The notes: generated from the letters alone by a model not told the origin. 9,777 bases of DNA from DASXMX01 sp036794395 (GCA_036794395.1 DAIRGS010000266.1:1-9777), one strand, 5' to 3'. Numbered from the stretch's first letter, positions 1-6,944 are shown. Translations and numbers: made by a program.

Positions 1-20
1 GGGGATACGTTCCATCCGCC

Positions 21-377
21 TTAAAACGCGGCGTCGGGAAGAGTTATCGCCAGTGCGGGCCCGCTGTAGGTTCCGCTGGTTTCTGGCGCAGCGTCGGCAA
101 TGATTTGCCGGTAGCCGCGCGGGATGAGTTGTGAGTAGTTGGGATCGTGCCTTTCCTGGACCTGCGCCCCATCAGCACTGAATGTGCCGAGCACGCCGGC
201 GGGTAGCGGAACGCTGGGATTGTCGAGACTGGCGGTGACGGTCCAGTGCGCCGATGAGAGCATCAGGCGTCCCTCAAGAGCTTGGACGCATGGCCGCGCT
301 TCTGAACCGCGAATGACAGCACGTCGTCCACCGCTCAATCTGCACGCGAGGCCGAAAGGCAACTTTGGCAAGCCCAC
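21..377 (-). CDS. Short LEPR-XLL domain surface protein, possibly frameshifted
   Basis: The gene encodes 118 residues starting at a GTG placed 6 nt after a perfect GGAGG (384-388). The N-terminus is basic and is followed by ALEGRLMLSSAHW (residues 33-45), a LEPR-XLL-type motif. In planctomycetes this motif marks exported or surface-attached proteins. The rest (WTVTASLDNP, VLGTFSADG) looks beta-rich, with no enzyme motif I recognise. LEPR-XLL proteins are usually several hundred residues or more, so 118 is short. The stop lies in TTTTAA; dropping one T would continue the frame as AFKADGTYP to the window edge, so this may be the front part of a broken or longer gene. It lies downstream of a second LEPR-XLL gene on the same strand and shares its leader. 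The export-tag call is reasonably firm; the function is unknown. Confidence 0.65.
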   Translation of the reverse strand: MGLPKLPFGLACRLSGGRRAVIRGSEARPCVQALEGRLMLSSAHWTVTASLDNPSVPLPAGVLGTFSADGAQVQERHDPNYSQLIPRGYRQIIADAAPETSGTYSGPALAITLPDAAF

Positions 378-429
378 GTTTATCCTCCGTTCGAACGCCT
401 GGACATGAACCGCGCAAACGGCTTCATGC
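370..429 (-). repeat. Leader repeat copy 1 (shared 5' UTR with ribosome binding site)
   Basis: This roughly 60-nt block matches 2321-2380 at 51 of 60 positions by hand alignment, with 24 identical bases at 373-396. On the minus strand the core reads GTTCGAACGGAGGATAAACG followed by TGGG. It contains the 8-nt palindrome GTTCGAAC, the Shine-Dalgarno GGAGG (384-388) and the GTG start at 377-375. It sits immediately before a LEPR-XLL gene, as does the other copy. It could be a duplicated regulatory leader or an inherited 5' end of a gene family. Confidence 0.8.
380..427 (-). CDS. Possible 15-codon leader peptide overlapping the ribosome binding site
   Basis: On the minus strand an ATG at 427 opens a 15-residue frame, MKPFARFMSRRSNGG. 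It ends in TAA at 382-380, only 2 nt before the GTG of the LEPR-XLL gene. The last two sense codons (GGA GGA) contain that gene's Shine-Dalgarno. An AGAGG lies 4 nt before the ATG. Such an arrangement permits translational coupling or attenuation. In the second leader copy (2321-2380) the same frame is open and also ends at TAA, as KQFALFTSGCSNGG, but a CTG replaces the ATG. Translation is therefore speculative, and the similarity may reflect DNA or RNA conservation only. Confidence 0.25.
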   Translation of the reverse strand: MKPFARFMSRRSNGG

Positions 430-452
430 TACCTCTGATTTGAATAAAGCAG

Positions 453-482
453 ATTCTATGAGAACCGCGGGCTGCTGCACAA
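453..482 (-). promoter_or_regulatory. Candidate promoter for the short LEPR-XLL gene
   Basis: The minus strand reads TTGTGC, 18 nt, then TAGAAT (453-458). The -10 box matches 5 of 6 consensus positions; the -35 matches only TTG. A start site near 446 would give a leader of about 70 nt that includes the whole repeat. The spacing is slightly long and planctomycete promoters are poorly defined, so this is a weak call. Confidence 0.3.
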
Positions 483-549
483 GTGCGGATGGGACACCGA
501 GACGACAAGACTCTAACTTGTTAGCAGAAGGTGGGCTTTTGCGGTCCAC

Positions 550-2328
550 TCATGCCGTATCGTCGAATGCACCGTTGGCAGGTACATCAGGAATGGCCGC
601 ACCCGCCGCGGGAATCTCAAAGTGATAGGCACCATCGCGCGGGTGCGTTTTCTTATCGTAAAAGTGTGTTACGATCCCCGATTGCGCAGCCCGCAATGCC
701 GCCGCTTCGAAGAGCGGGCCATTGCCTTTGAAAGAGCTGGGTTGAAGGTCTACGACGTTGTAAAGAAAATACGCTCCCGGCAGTTGGATGTGGTGCGAAA
801 CCCTGAAGGCGGAACTCCAATAGCCGTAATTCCCGTACGAATTATTCGTGATCAGGCCCACCATGGCGTTTTGGACGCCATTCACAGGGTCTTCAATCCA
901 ATTGACGTTATGTCCTTTTGTTAGGCGCTTGTAGAGGGCGAGGACATTTCTGCCGGCGGTACTGTAATCCGACTGAGTTTGACGGATCTCATTCCCAATC
1001 ATGATGCGCGCCTGATCATCCGGTGAGCGAATGGTGCTGCTTACAATGGCGGACTTCTGGCCTGCTTGCCTCAAAAGACCTTTCAAGATCGCGACCGATG
1101 GATCTGAAAGAACCGAGGTGTCTATCGGTTCACCGAGCGAGTTATATCCCGCCACAAGCGTTGCATCGGCTATTGCCACCACGTTCGGTGCTGAATCCAC
1201 AACGGCACCAGGATCTGCGACCAGTATCAGATACTGCGTGCCTTCCGGGGCAGGATGTGATGCGAAGGCGCTGCCCGGCACGTTAAGGAGAACCTTACCG
1301 TTTCTTGTCCCGGCCGCGACGTCGTGAGAAAAGATCGGAGACTCATCTTCAGGGATGGTGTCGAACGTCGTGCCCGAGGCGTAGAACAGTTGCACCGACG
1401 TATCGGCGGCAAGAGCGCCAGTGACCGCATAGCGTAAAGTCACCCCACCCTTTTTCGGGTTCCAGTTGACGGCTTTGGGAACCAGCGGATCGCTCGACGC
1501 GAGACTAAATGCACCCAACGAAGTACCGACATCACCCCCTTGATCGTACGGGTGCGTGATGAATTGATCGTTGGGCGCCTTGCTGTCGGAGAATCGAAGA
1601 ACGCCGTTCCCAGCCGAAACCAGCGTCACCGATATCCAAGGTCCGTAGTTACCGGCATTGATCACAGAAGAGTTCGCGCCGGCATTGATTGTGACATGTA
1701 AGCCGCGGCCTTGCTTGACGAACGCGGATTGCGCATTGGATGCGTCCAACGGCTCCGTCAACGACACCGGCCATGGAGTCTTTAGGTACGAAGTGATCTG
1801 ACCGTCGGTCGCGAATTGCGGTACGAGTAGCCCGTCCGTACCATTCCAGGTCAATGTGCCCGAGAAACCGCTTCCATCCGACGTGATGTCCGAGATTTGC
1901 AGTTTCACGGTTCCCGAGACCGCCATGGTTGGTCCATTTGAACTGTGAGACACGGCGTGTCCACTCCAGGCGTCGTCCCATGTGCCGACAAACGCGGCGG
2001 TGGAGCTTTGAGCTCTTTCTCCCTCACCGAGAGCAGTGTGTTCTGCGGACACACCCGCGTGACGTTCCCTCAATGGCAAACTTGCTGCCGTGGGGTCCTC
2101 CGCCATGACGACCGCTGCATGGGTGACCGGATGTCGGCTTGGGGCGCCACCTAATGCGCCCGCGTCGGCGATACCGTGAACCGCCGACAGCAACACGCGC
2201 CGATCCAGCATTTCGACGACTGCCTGCCGGCTATGGACCACTTGGCCGGCACGCGGCCTCACGGCGGCGGCGGATTTGCTGGCGATCGATCTGTACGCAA
2301 TGCCAGAATGCAACCTTAATAAACCCAC
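550..2328 (-). CDS. LEPR-XLL surface protein with CARDB/Ig-like and M15 peptidase-like domains
   Basis: The protein has 592 residues from the GTG at 2328, chosen because GGAGG lies 6 nt upstream inside the shared leader; an in-frame ATG at 2424 would give 624 residues but has no such site. The motif MLDRRVLLSA (residues 40-49) is a LEPR-XLL-type export tag. Residues about 113-245 form a beta-rich domain (VGTWDDAWSG, GTLTWNG). Residues about 280-390 resemble the CARDB/Ig-like modules of planctomycete surface proteins (VPKAVNWNPKKGGVTLRY, LILVADPGAVVDS). The C-terminal part carries pieces of an M15/VanY-type carboxypeptidase: SSTIRSPDDQ (430-439), SHH (511-513), VVDL (525-528) and YHFEIP (568-573), where His, Asp and His could bind zinc. 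The His-Asp spacing is longer than usual, so the fold may be degenerate or different. A role in cell-wall or surface maintenance is inference. Confidence 0.75.
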   Translation of the reverse strand: MGLLRLHSGIAYRSIASKSAAAVRPRAGQVVHSRQAVVEMLDRRVLLSAVHGIADAGALGGAPSRHPVTHAAVVMAEDPTAASLPLRERHAGVSAEHTALGEGERAQSSTAAFVGTWDDAWSGHAVSHSSNGPTMAVSGTVKLQISDITSDGSGFSGTLTWNGTDGLLVPQFATDGQITSYLKTPWPVSLTEPLDASNAQSAFVKQGRGLHVTINAGANSSVINAGNYGPWISVTLVSAGNGVLRFSDSKAPNDQFITHPYDQGGDVGTSLGAFSLASSDPLVPKAVNWNPKKGGVTLRYAVTGALAADTSVQLFYASGTTFDTIPEDESPIFSHDVAAGTRNGKVLLNVPGSAFASHPAPEGTQYLILVADPGAVVDSAPNVVAIADATLVAGYNSLGEPIDTSVLSDPSVAILKGLLRQAGQKSAIVSSTIRSPDDQARIMIGNEIRQTQSDYSTAGRNVLALYKRLTKGHNVNWIEDPVNGVQNAMVGLITNNSYGNYGYWSSAFRVSHHIQLPGAYFLYNVVDLQPSSFKGNGPLFEAAALRAAQSGIVTHFYDKKTHPRDGAYHFEIPAAGAAIPDVPANGAFDDTA

Positions 2329-2380
2329 GTTTATCCTCCGTTCGAACACCCGGATGTGAACAGCGCAAACTGCTTCAGCC
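2321..2380 (-). repeat. Leader repeat copy 2 (shared 5' UTR with ribosome binding site)
   Basis: This is the second copy of the leader at 370-429, with the identical core at 2324-2347. The GGAGG at 2335-2339 followed by ATAAAC and GTG (2328-2326) fixes the start of the 592-residue LEPR-XLL protein. The coding frame is open through the repeat, but similarity between the two genes stops shortly after the GTG, which argues that the conserved unit is the leader rather than protein sequence. Confidence 0.8.
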
Positions 2381-2406
2381 GGTGGGGCGATGTGCCACCA
2401 ACTGCT

Positions 2407-2423
2407 TGACAGCGCGCCTGTCA
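2407..2423. promoter_or_regulatory. Inverted repeat upstream of the long LEPR-XLL gene
   Basis: TGACAG and CTGTCA form 6-bp arms around CGCGC, about 80 nt before the GTG start. The size and position suit a dimeric regulator site or a small leader hairpin. It is absent upstream of the other LEPR-XLL gene. It could also be chance. Confidence 0.3.
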
Positions 2424-2467
2424 TTCATGGACGTTTTTTTTCGCAACGTGATAACCCTGAGAACGTC

Positions 2468-2495
2468 ATCATAGTGCGACGGATTGAGAACGCAA
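2468..2495 (-). promoter_or_regulatory. Weak candidate promoter for the long LEPR-XLL gene
   Basis: The minus strand reads TTGCGT, 16 nt, then TATGAT (2468-2473, 5 of 6 to the -10 consensus). The -35 match is poor (TTG only). It would give a leader of roughly 130 nt containing the inverted repeat and the conserved leader block. Confidence 0.25.
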
Positions 2496-2558
2496 TATAC
2501 AGATAAAGATGTGTTTAATGCGGAAGAGTTCATCAACTCAATCGCATCCACGATTTGG

Positions 2559-2604
2559 TCGAATCGAGTTTTGCGAACGAAACCTTACAACTGCGACGAT
2601 TCGA
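2559..2604. repeat. Intergenic inverted repeat TCGAATCG / CGATTCGA
   Basis: Perfect 8-bp arms at 2559-2566 and 2597-2604 flank a 30-nt spacer that itself has a short GTTT/AAAC pairing. The repeat lies between the end of the acetyltransferase gene (2623) and the upstream region of the LEPR-XLL gene. On the minus strand it could act as a transcript-end hairpin for the acetyltransferase, but no T-run follows, so it is not a classic Rho-independent terminator. Apart from this and the sites listed above, I see nothing in 2425-2622. Confidence 0.35.
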
Positions 2605-2622
2605 TCATTCAAGAGCGCAACT

Positions 2623-3036
2623 TCACAATAGCTTTCCCATCTGAATCCGTTCCTCGACTGCATAACCCAGATTTTTGTAAAACGCGGCAACAGCCCGATT
2701 CCCCGCCAGAATCTGCAGGTTTACTTTGGCGCAGCCGTACCCTCGCAATCCCTTCTCGATTTCGCGCACCAGCAACGTCCCGATTCCCCTGCCGCGATGA
2801 CCGGGCGCCACTGCCAGCGAATACACCCATCCCCGGTGCCCGTCGTATCCGCCCATCACCGTCCCGACCACGTCATTGCCCTCGATCGCGACGAGAAACA
2901 GATCGGGCTGTACTTCAAGTTTTTGCCGGATAACAAACGCCGGATCGTTGTGTGGCGCGCTGTAACCAAACGCCTCGCGCCACAAGTCGATGACCGCCTG
3001 TTCGTAGGTTTCTGCATAAATAACGATCTGAACCAT
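2623..3036 (-). CDS. ypeA: GNAT family N-acetyltransferase, YpeA type
   Basis: The 137-residue protein covers a complete single GNAT domain and should transfer an acetyl group from acetyl-CoA to an amine; the substrate is not known. The acetyl-CoA pyrophosphate-binding loop is visible as VAPGHRGRGIG (residues 76-86, the R/Q-x-x-G-x-G pattern). VVGTVMGGYDGHRG (56-69), NDPAFVIRQKL (30-40) and AFYKNLGY (118-125) follow the E. coli YpeA pattern closely, as does the length. The ATG is supported by GGAGG 4 nt upstream. It is probably cytoplasmic. It lies downstream of the lipoprotein hydrolase on the same strand with a gap of about 150 nt, so co-transcription is possible but not shown. Family call is firm; the symbol is by resemblance. 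Confidence 0.88.
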   Translation of the reverse strand: MVQIVIYAETYEQAVIDLWREAFGYSAPHNDPAFVIRQKLEVQPDLFLVAIEGNDVVGTVMGGYDGHRGWVYSLAVAPGHRGRGIGTLLVREIEKGLRGYGCAKVNLQILAGNRAVAAFYKNLGYAVEERIQMGKLL

Positions 3037-3188
3037 TCACCCTCCGCCCGAAGTAATCCAAAGGCCCCTGTTCACACCCATGCCGCGTACCCCGCCGCGA
3101 AACCCCCACGCCGGGTAGCTGTACTCAGCGCCACCCCGGATTCTCCGAGCGCGCGTTTAAAACCGCATCAAGCCACTTAAACCACGCC

Positions 3189-4883
3189 TCAGTTCCCACC
3201 CACCACCGCCGACTCCGATTTCCAGAAATCCGGCCGCCAATAAGGCTTCCCACGAAACTGCCCATGCGCTTGCGGACCGTAATCGGGCTGACCCTGCGGT
3301 GGCACCGCTTCATCATACGGGGCCAGCGCAAACGCCTTAAGCGTGACCTGCCCGCGCACTGCCTGCGGGATCAAATCCGTGGCCTGAACGATGTTGTCCC
3401 ATCTACCCAAAGTCCGATCGAGCGGCGTCTGCGGATCGGTCAAAAAATTGTCCAGCCACACCAGCAGACTTCCCCGCGGCGGCAAATCAAACAGCCGATC
3501 CCGCTCGCGAAGATCCGCCAGCGGATGGAGCATCAGATTGTAAAACTGCGTGCCCGCCGCGCGGGCTGGGTCGGGCGATGCGCTGTCGGCCCGGTGTTGA
3601 ACCAGATACGGAATCACCGACCGACTAAAGTCTCGAATCGAGCAAGCGGCGGCCATGTACACAATGTTCGCGTAAAACTGTTTGCGTTGTTCCAGCAGAT
3701 CGCGCCGTAGCCACTCATTGAGCACAATCGTGCCCATGCTGTGGCCGATCAATGTCACCTGATAATCACCCGAGGGATGGGTCGTCGCACGCGTATCGGG
3801 CCCGCGATCCGCGACAATCCGAAGCAGCTCCTCACGAAACACTTCAATCGCGCCGGTGGTGCTGAAATCCGCCGCCCGATTGGCGCGACCCTCTCGGGAA
3901 AGGCCTTTTTCTGATTGCGCCTCGTCCTTGTCTGGATTTGCGCCGAGCTGCCCGTCGAACGCCATCAGCGTCCGCCGTGACATATTCTGCCACGCCGGCG
4001 CACCCAGCCCGTCGATCAGCCACGACAAGCCGAACTTGGTTGGTGCGGTCAAGGCATATGCGATCTCCATCCCCAGCAGATGTCCCCGATCCACATCCAG
4101 ATCCGGGCCAATGATAATGCGAATTTCCTCGCGGCGTTTTCCTGGATTCCGATTTATCTTGTCGCGGCGTTGCGCTTCTTGCAGATTCTTAAACGCGTTG
4201 GCCACCGCCTGCCCATGGCGGGCTTTGGCCCACCGCTCCGATGCCGCGTCGGAAGATTGGGAGGTCGGCCCGGCGCGGTCCAAGTGTCGGTCGGGCGGAG
4301 GCGGCGCTGCATTGAATCCCCGCGCCGCCGCGACATCGCTTTCAATCTGATTGACCCACACCAGCGGCGCGCGCGTCACCGCACGCCCCAGATCGGCCAG
4401 CAAATAAACCGGCGACAACAGCTTTCTCAGCACTGAATCATCAGCCTGCCCCTGCGTGATCGTGGCCAGATGCTCGCCATAGGTGTTAAGGAAATCCGAA
4501 TTCCAATCCAGATAAATGGGGTAGTATCCGGCGGCCATCACCTGGTCGATCTCCCCATCGGCTGACGTGAGCGATGATGCCGGCGCGTTCATTCCGCCGT
4601 GCACGAAGATCAGGATCTTCCGATCCGGATGGGTCGATTGAAAACGGCGCATGGAGCCGAACAGATGCGCCAGTTGAGATCTGAACTGCGGCATCTCCAA
4701 TGCAGCGCCCTCCGGCGACGATGGGTCATGCGGAATGCCGTGGCCATCAACGGAGATCACATGATCTCGAATATCATCAGGGCTGTGCGCCAAAGGCGCC
4801 GGCGACCCGCAGCCCGCCAACAGGCAAAACCCAAGCATCCCCATGCAAATGATTGCCGTGTACCGTTCGCGGTTTAATTTCAT
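3189..4883 (-). CDS. Lipoprotein alpha/beta hydrolase with a large internal insertion
   Basis: The 564-residue protein starts at an ATG with AAGGA 6 nt upstream. MKLNRERY, a hydrophobic stretch and LLAGC place the lipidated cysteine at residue 25, so it should be membrane-anchored outside the cytoplasm. The alpha/beta hydrolase core shows ILIFVHGGMN (90-99, oxyanion loop), YYPIYLDWNSD (120-130) and TLIGHSMGTIVLNEWL (377-392) with nucleophile Ser382; NIVYMAAACS (406-415) looks like the next strand. His540 (PQAHGQF) is a candidate catalytic histidine; the acid is not clear to me. About 285 residues separate the HGG loop from the serine, far more than usual. That stretch includes a charged, proline-rich part (about 185-255), so a large lid or insertion is likely. 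It is probably an esterase or lipase of unknown substrate. The C-terminus may be frameshifted. Confidence 0.85.
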   Translation of the reverse strand: MKLNRERYTAIICMGMLGFCLLAGCGSPAPLAHSPDDIRDHVISVDGHGIPHDPSSPEGAALEMPQFRSQLAHLFGSMRRFQSTHPDRKILIFVHGGMNAPASSLTSADGEIDQVMAAGYYPIYLDWNSDFLNTYGEHLATITQGQADDSVLRKLLSPVYLLADLGRAVTRAPLVWVNQIESDVAAARGFNAAPPPPDRHLDRAGPTSQSSDAASERWAKARHGQAVANAFKNLQEAQRRDKINRNPGKRREEIRIIIGPDLDVDRGHLLGMEIAYALTAPTKFGLSWLIDGLGAPAWQNMSRRTLMAFDGQLGANPDKDEAQSEKGLSREGRANRAADFSTTGAIEVFREELLRIVADRGPDTRATTHPSGDYQVTLIGHSMGTIVLNEWLRRDLLEQRKQFYANIVYMAAACSIRDFSRSVIPYLVQHRADSASPDPARAAGTQFYNLMLHPLADLRERDRLFDLPPRGSLLVWLDNFLTDPQTPLDRTLGRWDNIVQATDLIPQAVRGQVTLKAFALAPYDEAVPPQGQPDYGPQAHGQFRGKPYWRPDFWKSESAVVGGN

Positions 4884-5060
4884 TTCAGGTCCTTAAGTCG
4901 CTTACTGGCGTGCCGCATCGCAGTTTATCGGCCGCACGGGCAAATCATCACAACAGGTTTCCAAAGTCGCCACCCATTCATGCCGAAACTGATAATGCGT
5001 GGCAAGATCGTTGTGTTCGCCATCGCGCATGCATCAGGGAATAAGTGAACACCGGTGGGA
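4884..5060. other. Divergent intergenic region, hydrolase and PilZ genes
   Basis: About 177 nt separate the start of the lipoprotein hydrolase (minus) from the PilZ gene (plus), and both promoters should lie here. I see only weak candidates: a GATAAT-like box near 4990 on the plus strand without a convincing -35, and TAAACT near 4925 on the minus strand. No clear operator is visible. The only well-defined site is the hydrolase Shine-Dalgarno at 4890-4894. Confidence 0.4.
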
Positions 5061-5483
5061 ATGTCGCTAACTGAATCCAAGTTCCGCTCGATCATGTCGG
5101 CCCTGCGTTCCGACACGAACAAAGCCGACGAAAAACGGCGAGCGCCGCGTGTTGGCGTCGGAATACGAGGGCTGGTCCTCGTTCATTCGACGCGCAAGGT
5201 GTACCCCGTATCCATCCGCGACCTGTCGATGGGGGGCATCGGCCTGACCTGCGAGCAGCGCCTCGCTGCCGGCGAGCATATTTCACTGGTGCTCACCAAG
5301 GCGGACGGAAAATCCACTCATATTCTCTATGAGGTCCGTCACTGCCACGAGGCGATCAACGGCATTTTTGATGTCGGTGCAAAGCTTGTAGAAGTTGCAG
5401 CTACTACCCCCGCACCCGCTCCAGCCCAGGCGCAGCCCACTGTTGAACAAACGTCCGCGCGGCAAGCTGTCGCGCCTGCCTAA
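5061..5483 (+). CDS. PilZ domain protein (probable c-di-GMP receptor)
   Basis: The 140-residue protein (142 if the GTG at 5055 is used) is a stand-alone PilZ domain. Both c-di-GMP-binding signatures are intact: RRAPR (residues 26-30, RxxxR) and DLSMGG (54-59, the D/N-x-S-x-x-G motif). The beta-barrel strands follow (ISLVLTKADG, HILYEVRHCHE, FDVGAKLVEV). No signal peptide or membrane segment is seen, so it should be cytosolic. The tail (about residues 114-140) is rich in Ala, Pro and Gln and is probably disordered. The start is uncertain: GGTGGGA abuts the ATG and AGGGA lies about 13 nt before the GTG. It probably passes a c-di-GMP signal to an unidentified partner; the neighbouring envelope genes do not identify one. 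The family call is firm. Confidence 0.88.
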   Translation: MSLTESKFRSIMSALRSDTNKADEKRRAPRVGVGIRGLVLVHSTRKVYPVSIRDLSMGGIGLTCEQRLAAGEHISLVLTKADGKSTHILYEVRHCHEAINGIFDVGAKLVEVAATTPAPAPAQAQPTVEQTSARQAVAPA

Positions 5484-5525
5484 GCGCGCTCGTTTCTAAG
5501 CGTGGCACCCATCCATCTGAGCTGA

Positions 5526-6875
5526 CTAGTTAAGCCAATCGTCGATTGGAATGTTCTTGAATTGAAATGGAATAATCACGTCACGGGTTTTTTGTGGGAT
5601 GTCCCATATCAGTTTGGCAGGCGGGCCGGTTGGCGTACCGCCCCGTGCGGCCGGTCGGGTCGAGAAAGTCACTTCCAGTTCGATGCTTTCCAGGCCGGGC
5701 GTGCGATCGGGCGGGCCTGCTGACAGCTCATGTCCCCCGGCATCAAGCAGCTTCAGGGTGCGGTGCATCAAGTCCGCGATCTCATTGATTTGAACGTCCC
5801 CTCCCGAAGAGCCGGACGGAATGGTGGCTCGTAGTGCGTAGCTGTCGCCCGTTCCGGAGACGCTTTCGAGCGTAACTGGAATCGAATCGATGGTTCGTGA
5901 AACCGAACCCATATTCATCGGATCCGCAATTTCCCAACGCGTCGATCCGCCCAATACGCACACAGTAAGCTGCCCGCGAAGTTCGCTGATCTTTTCCGCC
6001 TCGGGCGGCTTTTGAAAAAGCCCGGAGACCTGTCGCGGCCCGTTCTGCACGCGGTTGTTATTCACAAACCGCCCGCCAAAGCCACGGCCGCCGCGTCCAA
6101 ATCCCCGGCCGGATTGCGACGTCAGCGGATTGCCCTGATCATCCACCGCCTTATCCAGTTTTAAAGCCGTTGTTCGCAGGATCGTGATCTTGGGCTCGGG
6201 AATGACGCTGAGCTCCACCGCCATTCCCCGCCCCCGACCACCGCTGCCACCGGCCCGAGCGGTCAGTAGAAACGCTCCGCGCGAAATGGTTCCCTGCGGC
6301 ACGCGCCCCGACCCTCGCGTAATGCGCAGCTCCTGGGAATCAGACAAATAATCGATGCTCAGCTGGTTGCCGAGCTCCCGCATGGCATCCCAAAAAGGCG
6401 CATGATCCAGATTCAGCGTGACCGTCGGCCACCGATCCAGCTTCATCAGATCGATGGGATAAATCGGCAGCGATGCATTGGCTTGCTTGCCCATGGAATT
6501 GAGCACATCGGTGGCCGGAGCACCTTTGACGTGTAGTGTGATCAGCGAAGGACCAAACAGCCGGTTGTCTTCAATAAGCTGAAGGGCCAAGCCGACATTC
6601 TTGCGCTGTTCCTGATCGAGCGTGCGCCGCAGGAGGTTCTTAACCGCTTCGTCACCAGCCGGGCCAAGCCCAATGAGCTGATGGATGGCATCGCGGCGCT
6701 CGTGCCAGTCGGGATTCGATAACGACTCAAGCAGTTTGTCCGGCGAGGAAATCAATCCGTCCGCGGCGTTTTCAGGTGGATTTGCCGGGGGGTCGGCAGC
6801 ACGGGCACCCTGTACACCGGCCATGATCGTCAGTGCAACGATAGAGGCAACCCAGGTTGAGTACATCCGCGCCAT
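5526..6875 (-). CDS. Secreted HEAT/secretin-N-like protein with Gly/Arg-rich insert
   Basis: The 449-residue protein is read from the ATG at 6875, chosen because GGTGGAGG lies 9 nt upstream and a signal peptide follows directly; an in-frame start at 6941 would add 22 residues before it. Residues 1-26 form the signal peptide (VASIVALTIMAGVQGARA, cleavage after ARA). Residues about 44-83 resemble a HEAT/PBS unit (NPDWHERRDAIHQLIGLG). Residues about 114-186 resemble a secretin-N/STN fold (GAPATDVLNSMGKQA, VTLNLDHAPFWDAMREL, LSIDYLSDSQELRI). Two Gly/Arg-rich stretches follow: ARAGGSGGRGRG (206-217) and SGRGFGRGGRGFGGRF (255-270). The rest is beta-rich, without a catalytic motif. It is probably a periplasmic or cell-surface binding or scaffold protein. 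It converges on the PilZ gene with 42 nt between them. Export is well supported; the function is unknown. Confidence 0.75.
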   Translation of the reverse strand: MARMYSTWVASIVALTIMAGVQGARAADPPANPPENAADGLISSPDKLLESLSNPDWHERRDAIHQLIGLGPAGDEAVKNLLRRTLDQEQRKNVGLALQLIEDNRLFGPSLITLHVKGAPATDVLNSMGKQANASLPIYPIDLMKLDRWPTVTLNLDHAPFWDAMRELGNQLSIDYLSDSQELRITRGSGRVPQGTISRGAFLLTARAGGSGGRGRGMAVELSVIPEPKITILRTTALKLDKAVDDQGNPLTSQSGRGFGRGGRGFGGRFVNNNRVQNGPRQVSGLFQKPPEAEKISELRGQLTVCVLGGSTRWEIADPMNMGSVSRTIDSIPVTLESVSGTGDSYALRATIPSGSSGGDVQINEIADLMHRTLKLLDAGGHELSAGPPDRTPGLESIELEVTFSTRPAARGGTPTGPPAKLIWDIPQKTRDVIIPFQFKNIPIDDWLN

Positions 6876-6944
6876 TGGATCGGACCTCCACCTGGGGGCA
6901 AAGTTTAGCCACGATCGGTCCCGAACGCCAATGTAATGCACTTG

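Noticed and set aside
2484..2933. 149-residue open frame on the plus strand
   Set aside because: Most of it is antisense to the well-supported GNAT gene, its composition is Arg/Pro/Ser-rich as expected of a shadow frame, and I see no domain.
4154..4436. Arg-rich open frames over the hydrolase insertion on both strands
   Set aside because: They are alternative readings of the proline- and alanine-rich linker of the lipoprotein gene and carry no start signals.
4925..5020. 32-residue minus-strand frame ending in VVMICPCGR upstream of the hydrolase
   Set aside because: The CPCG pair suggested a zinc-ribbon end, but there is no ribosome site and no second Cys pair, so it is probably chance.
5467..5500. 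Hairpin CGCGC-loop-GCGCG at the end of the PilZ gene as a terminator
   Set aside because: The stem is only 5 bp with an 8-nt loop and is followed by CTCGTTTCT rather than a T-run.
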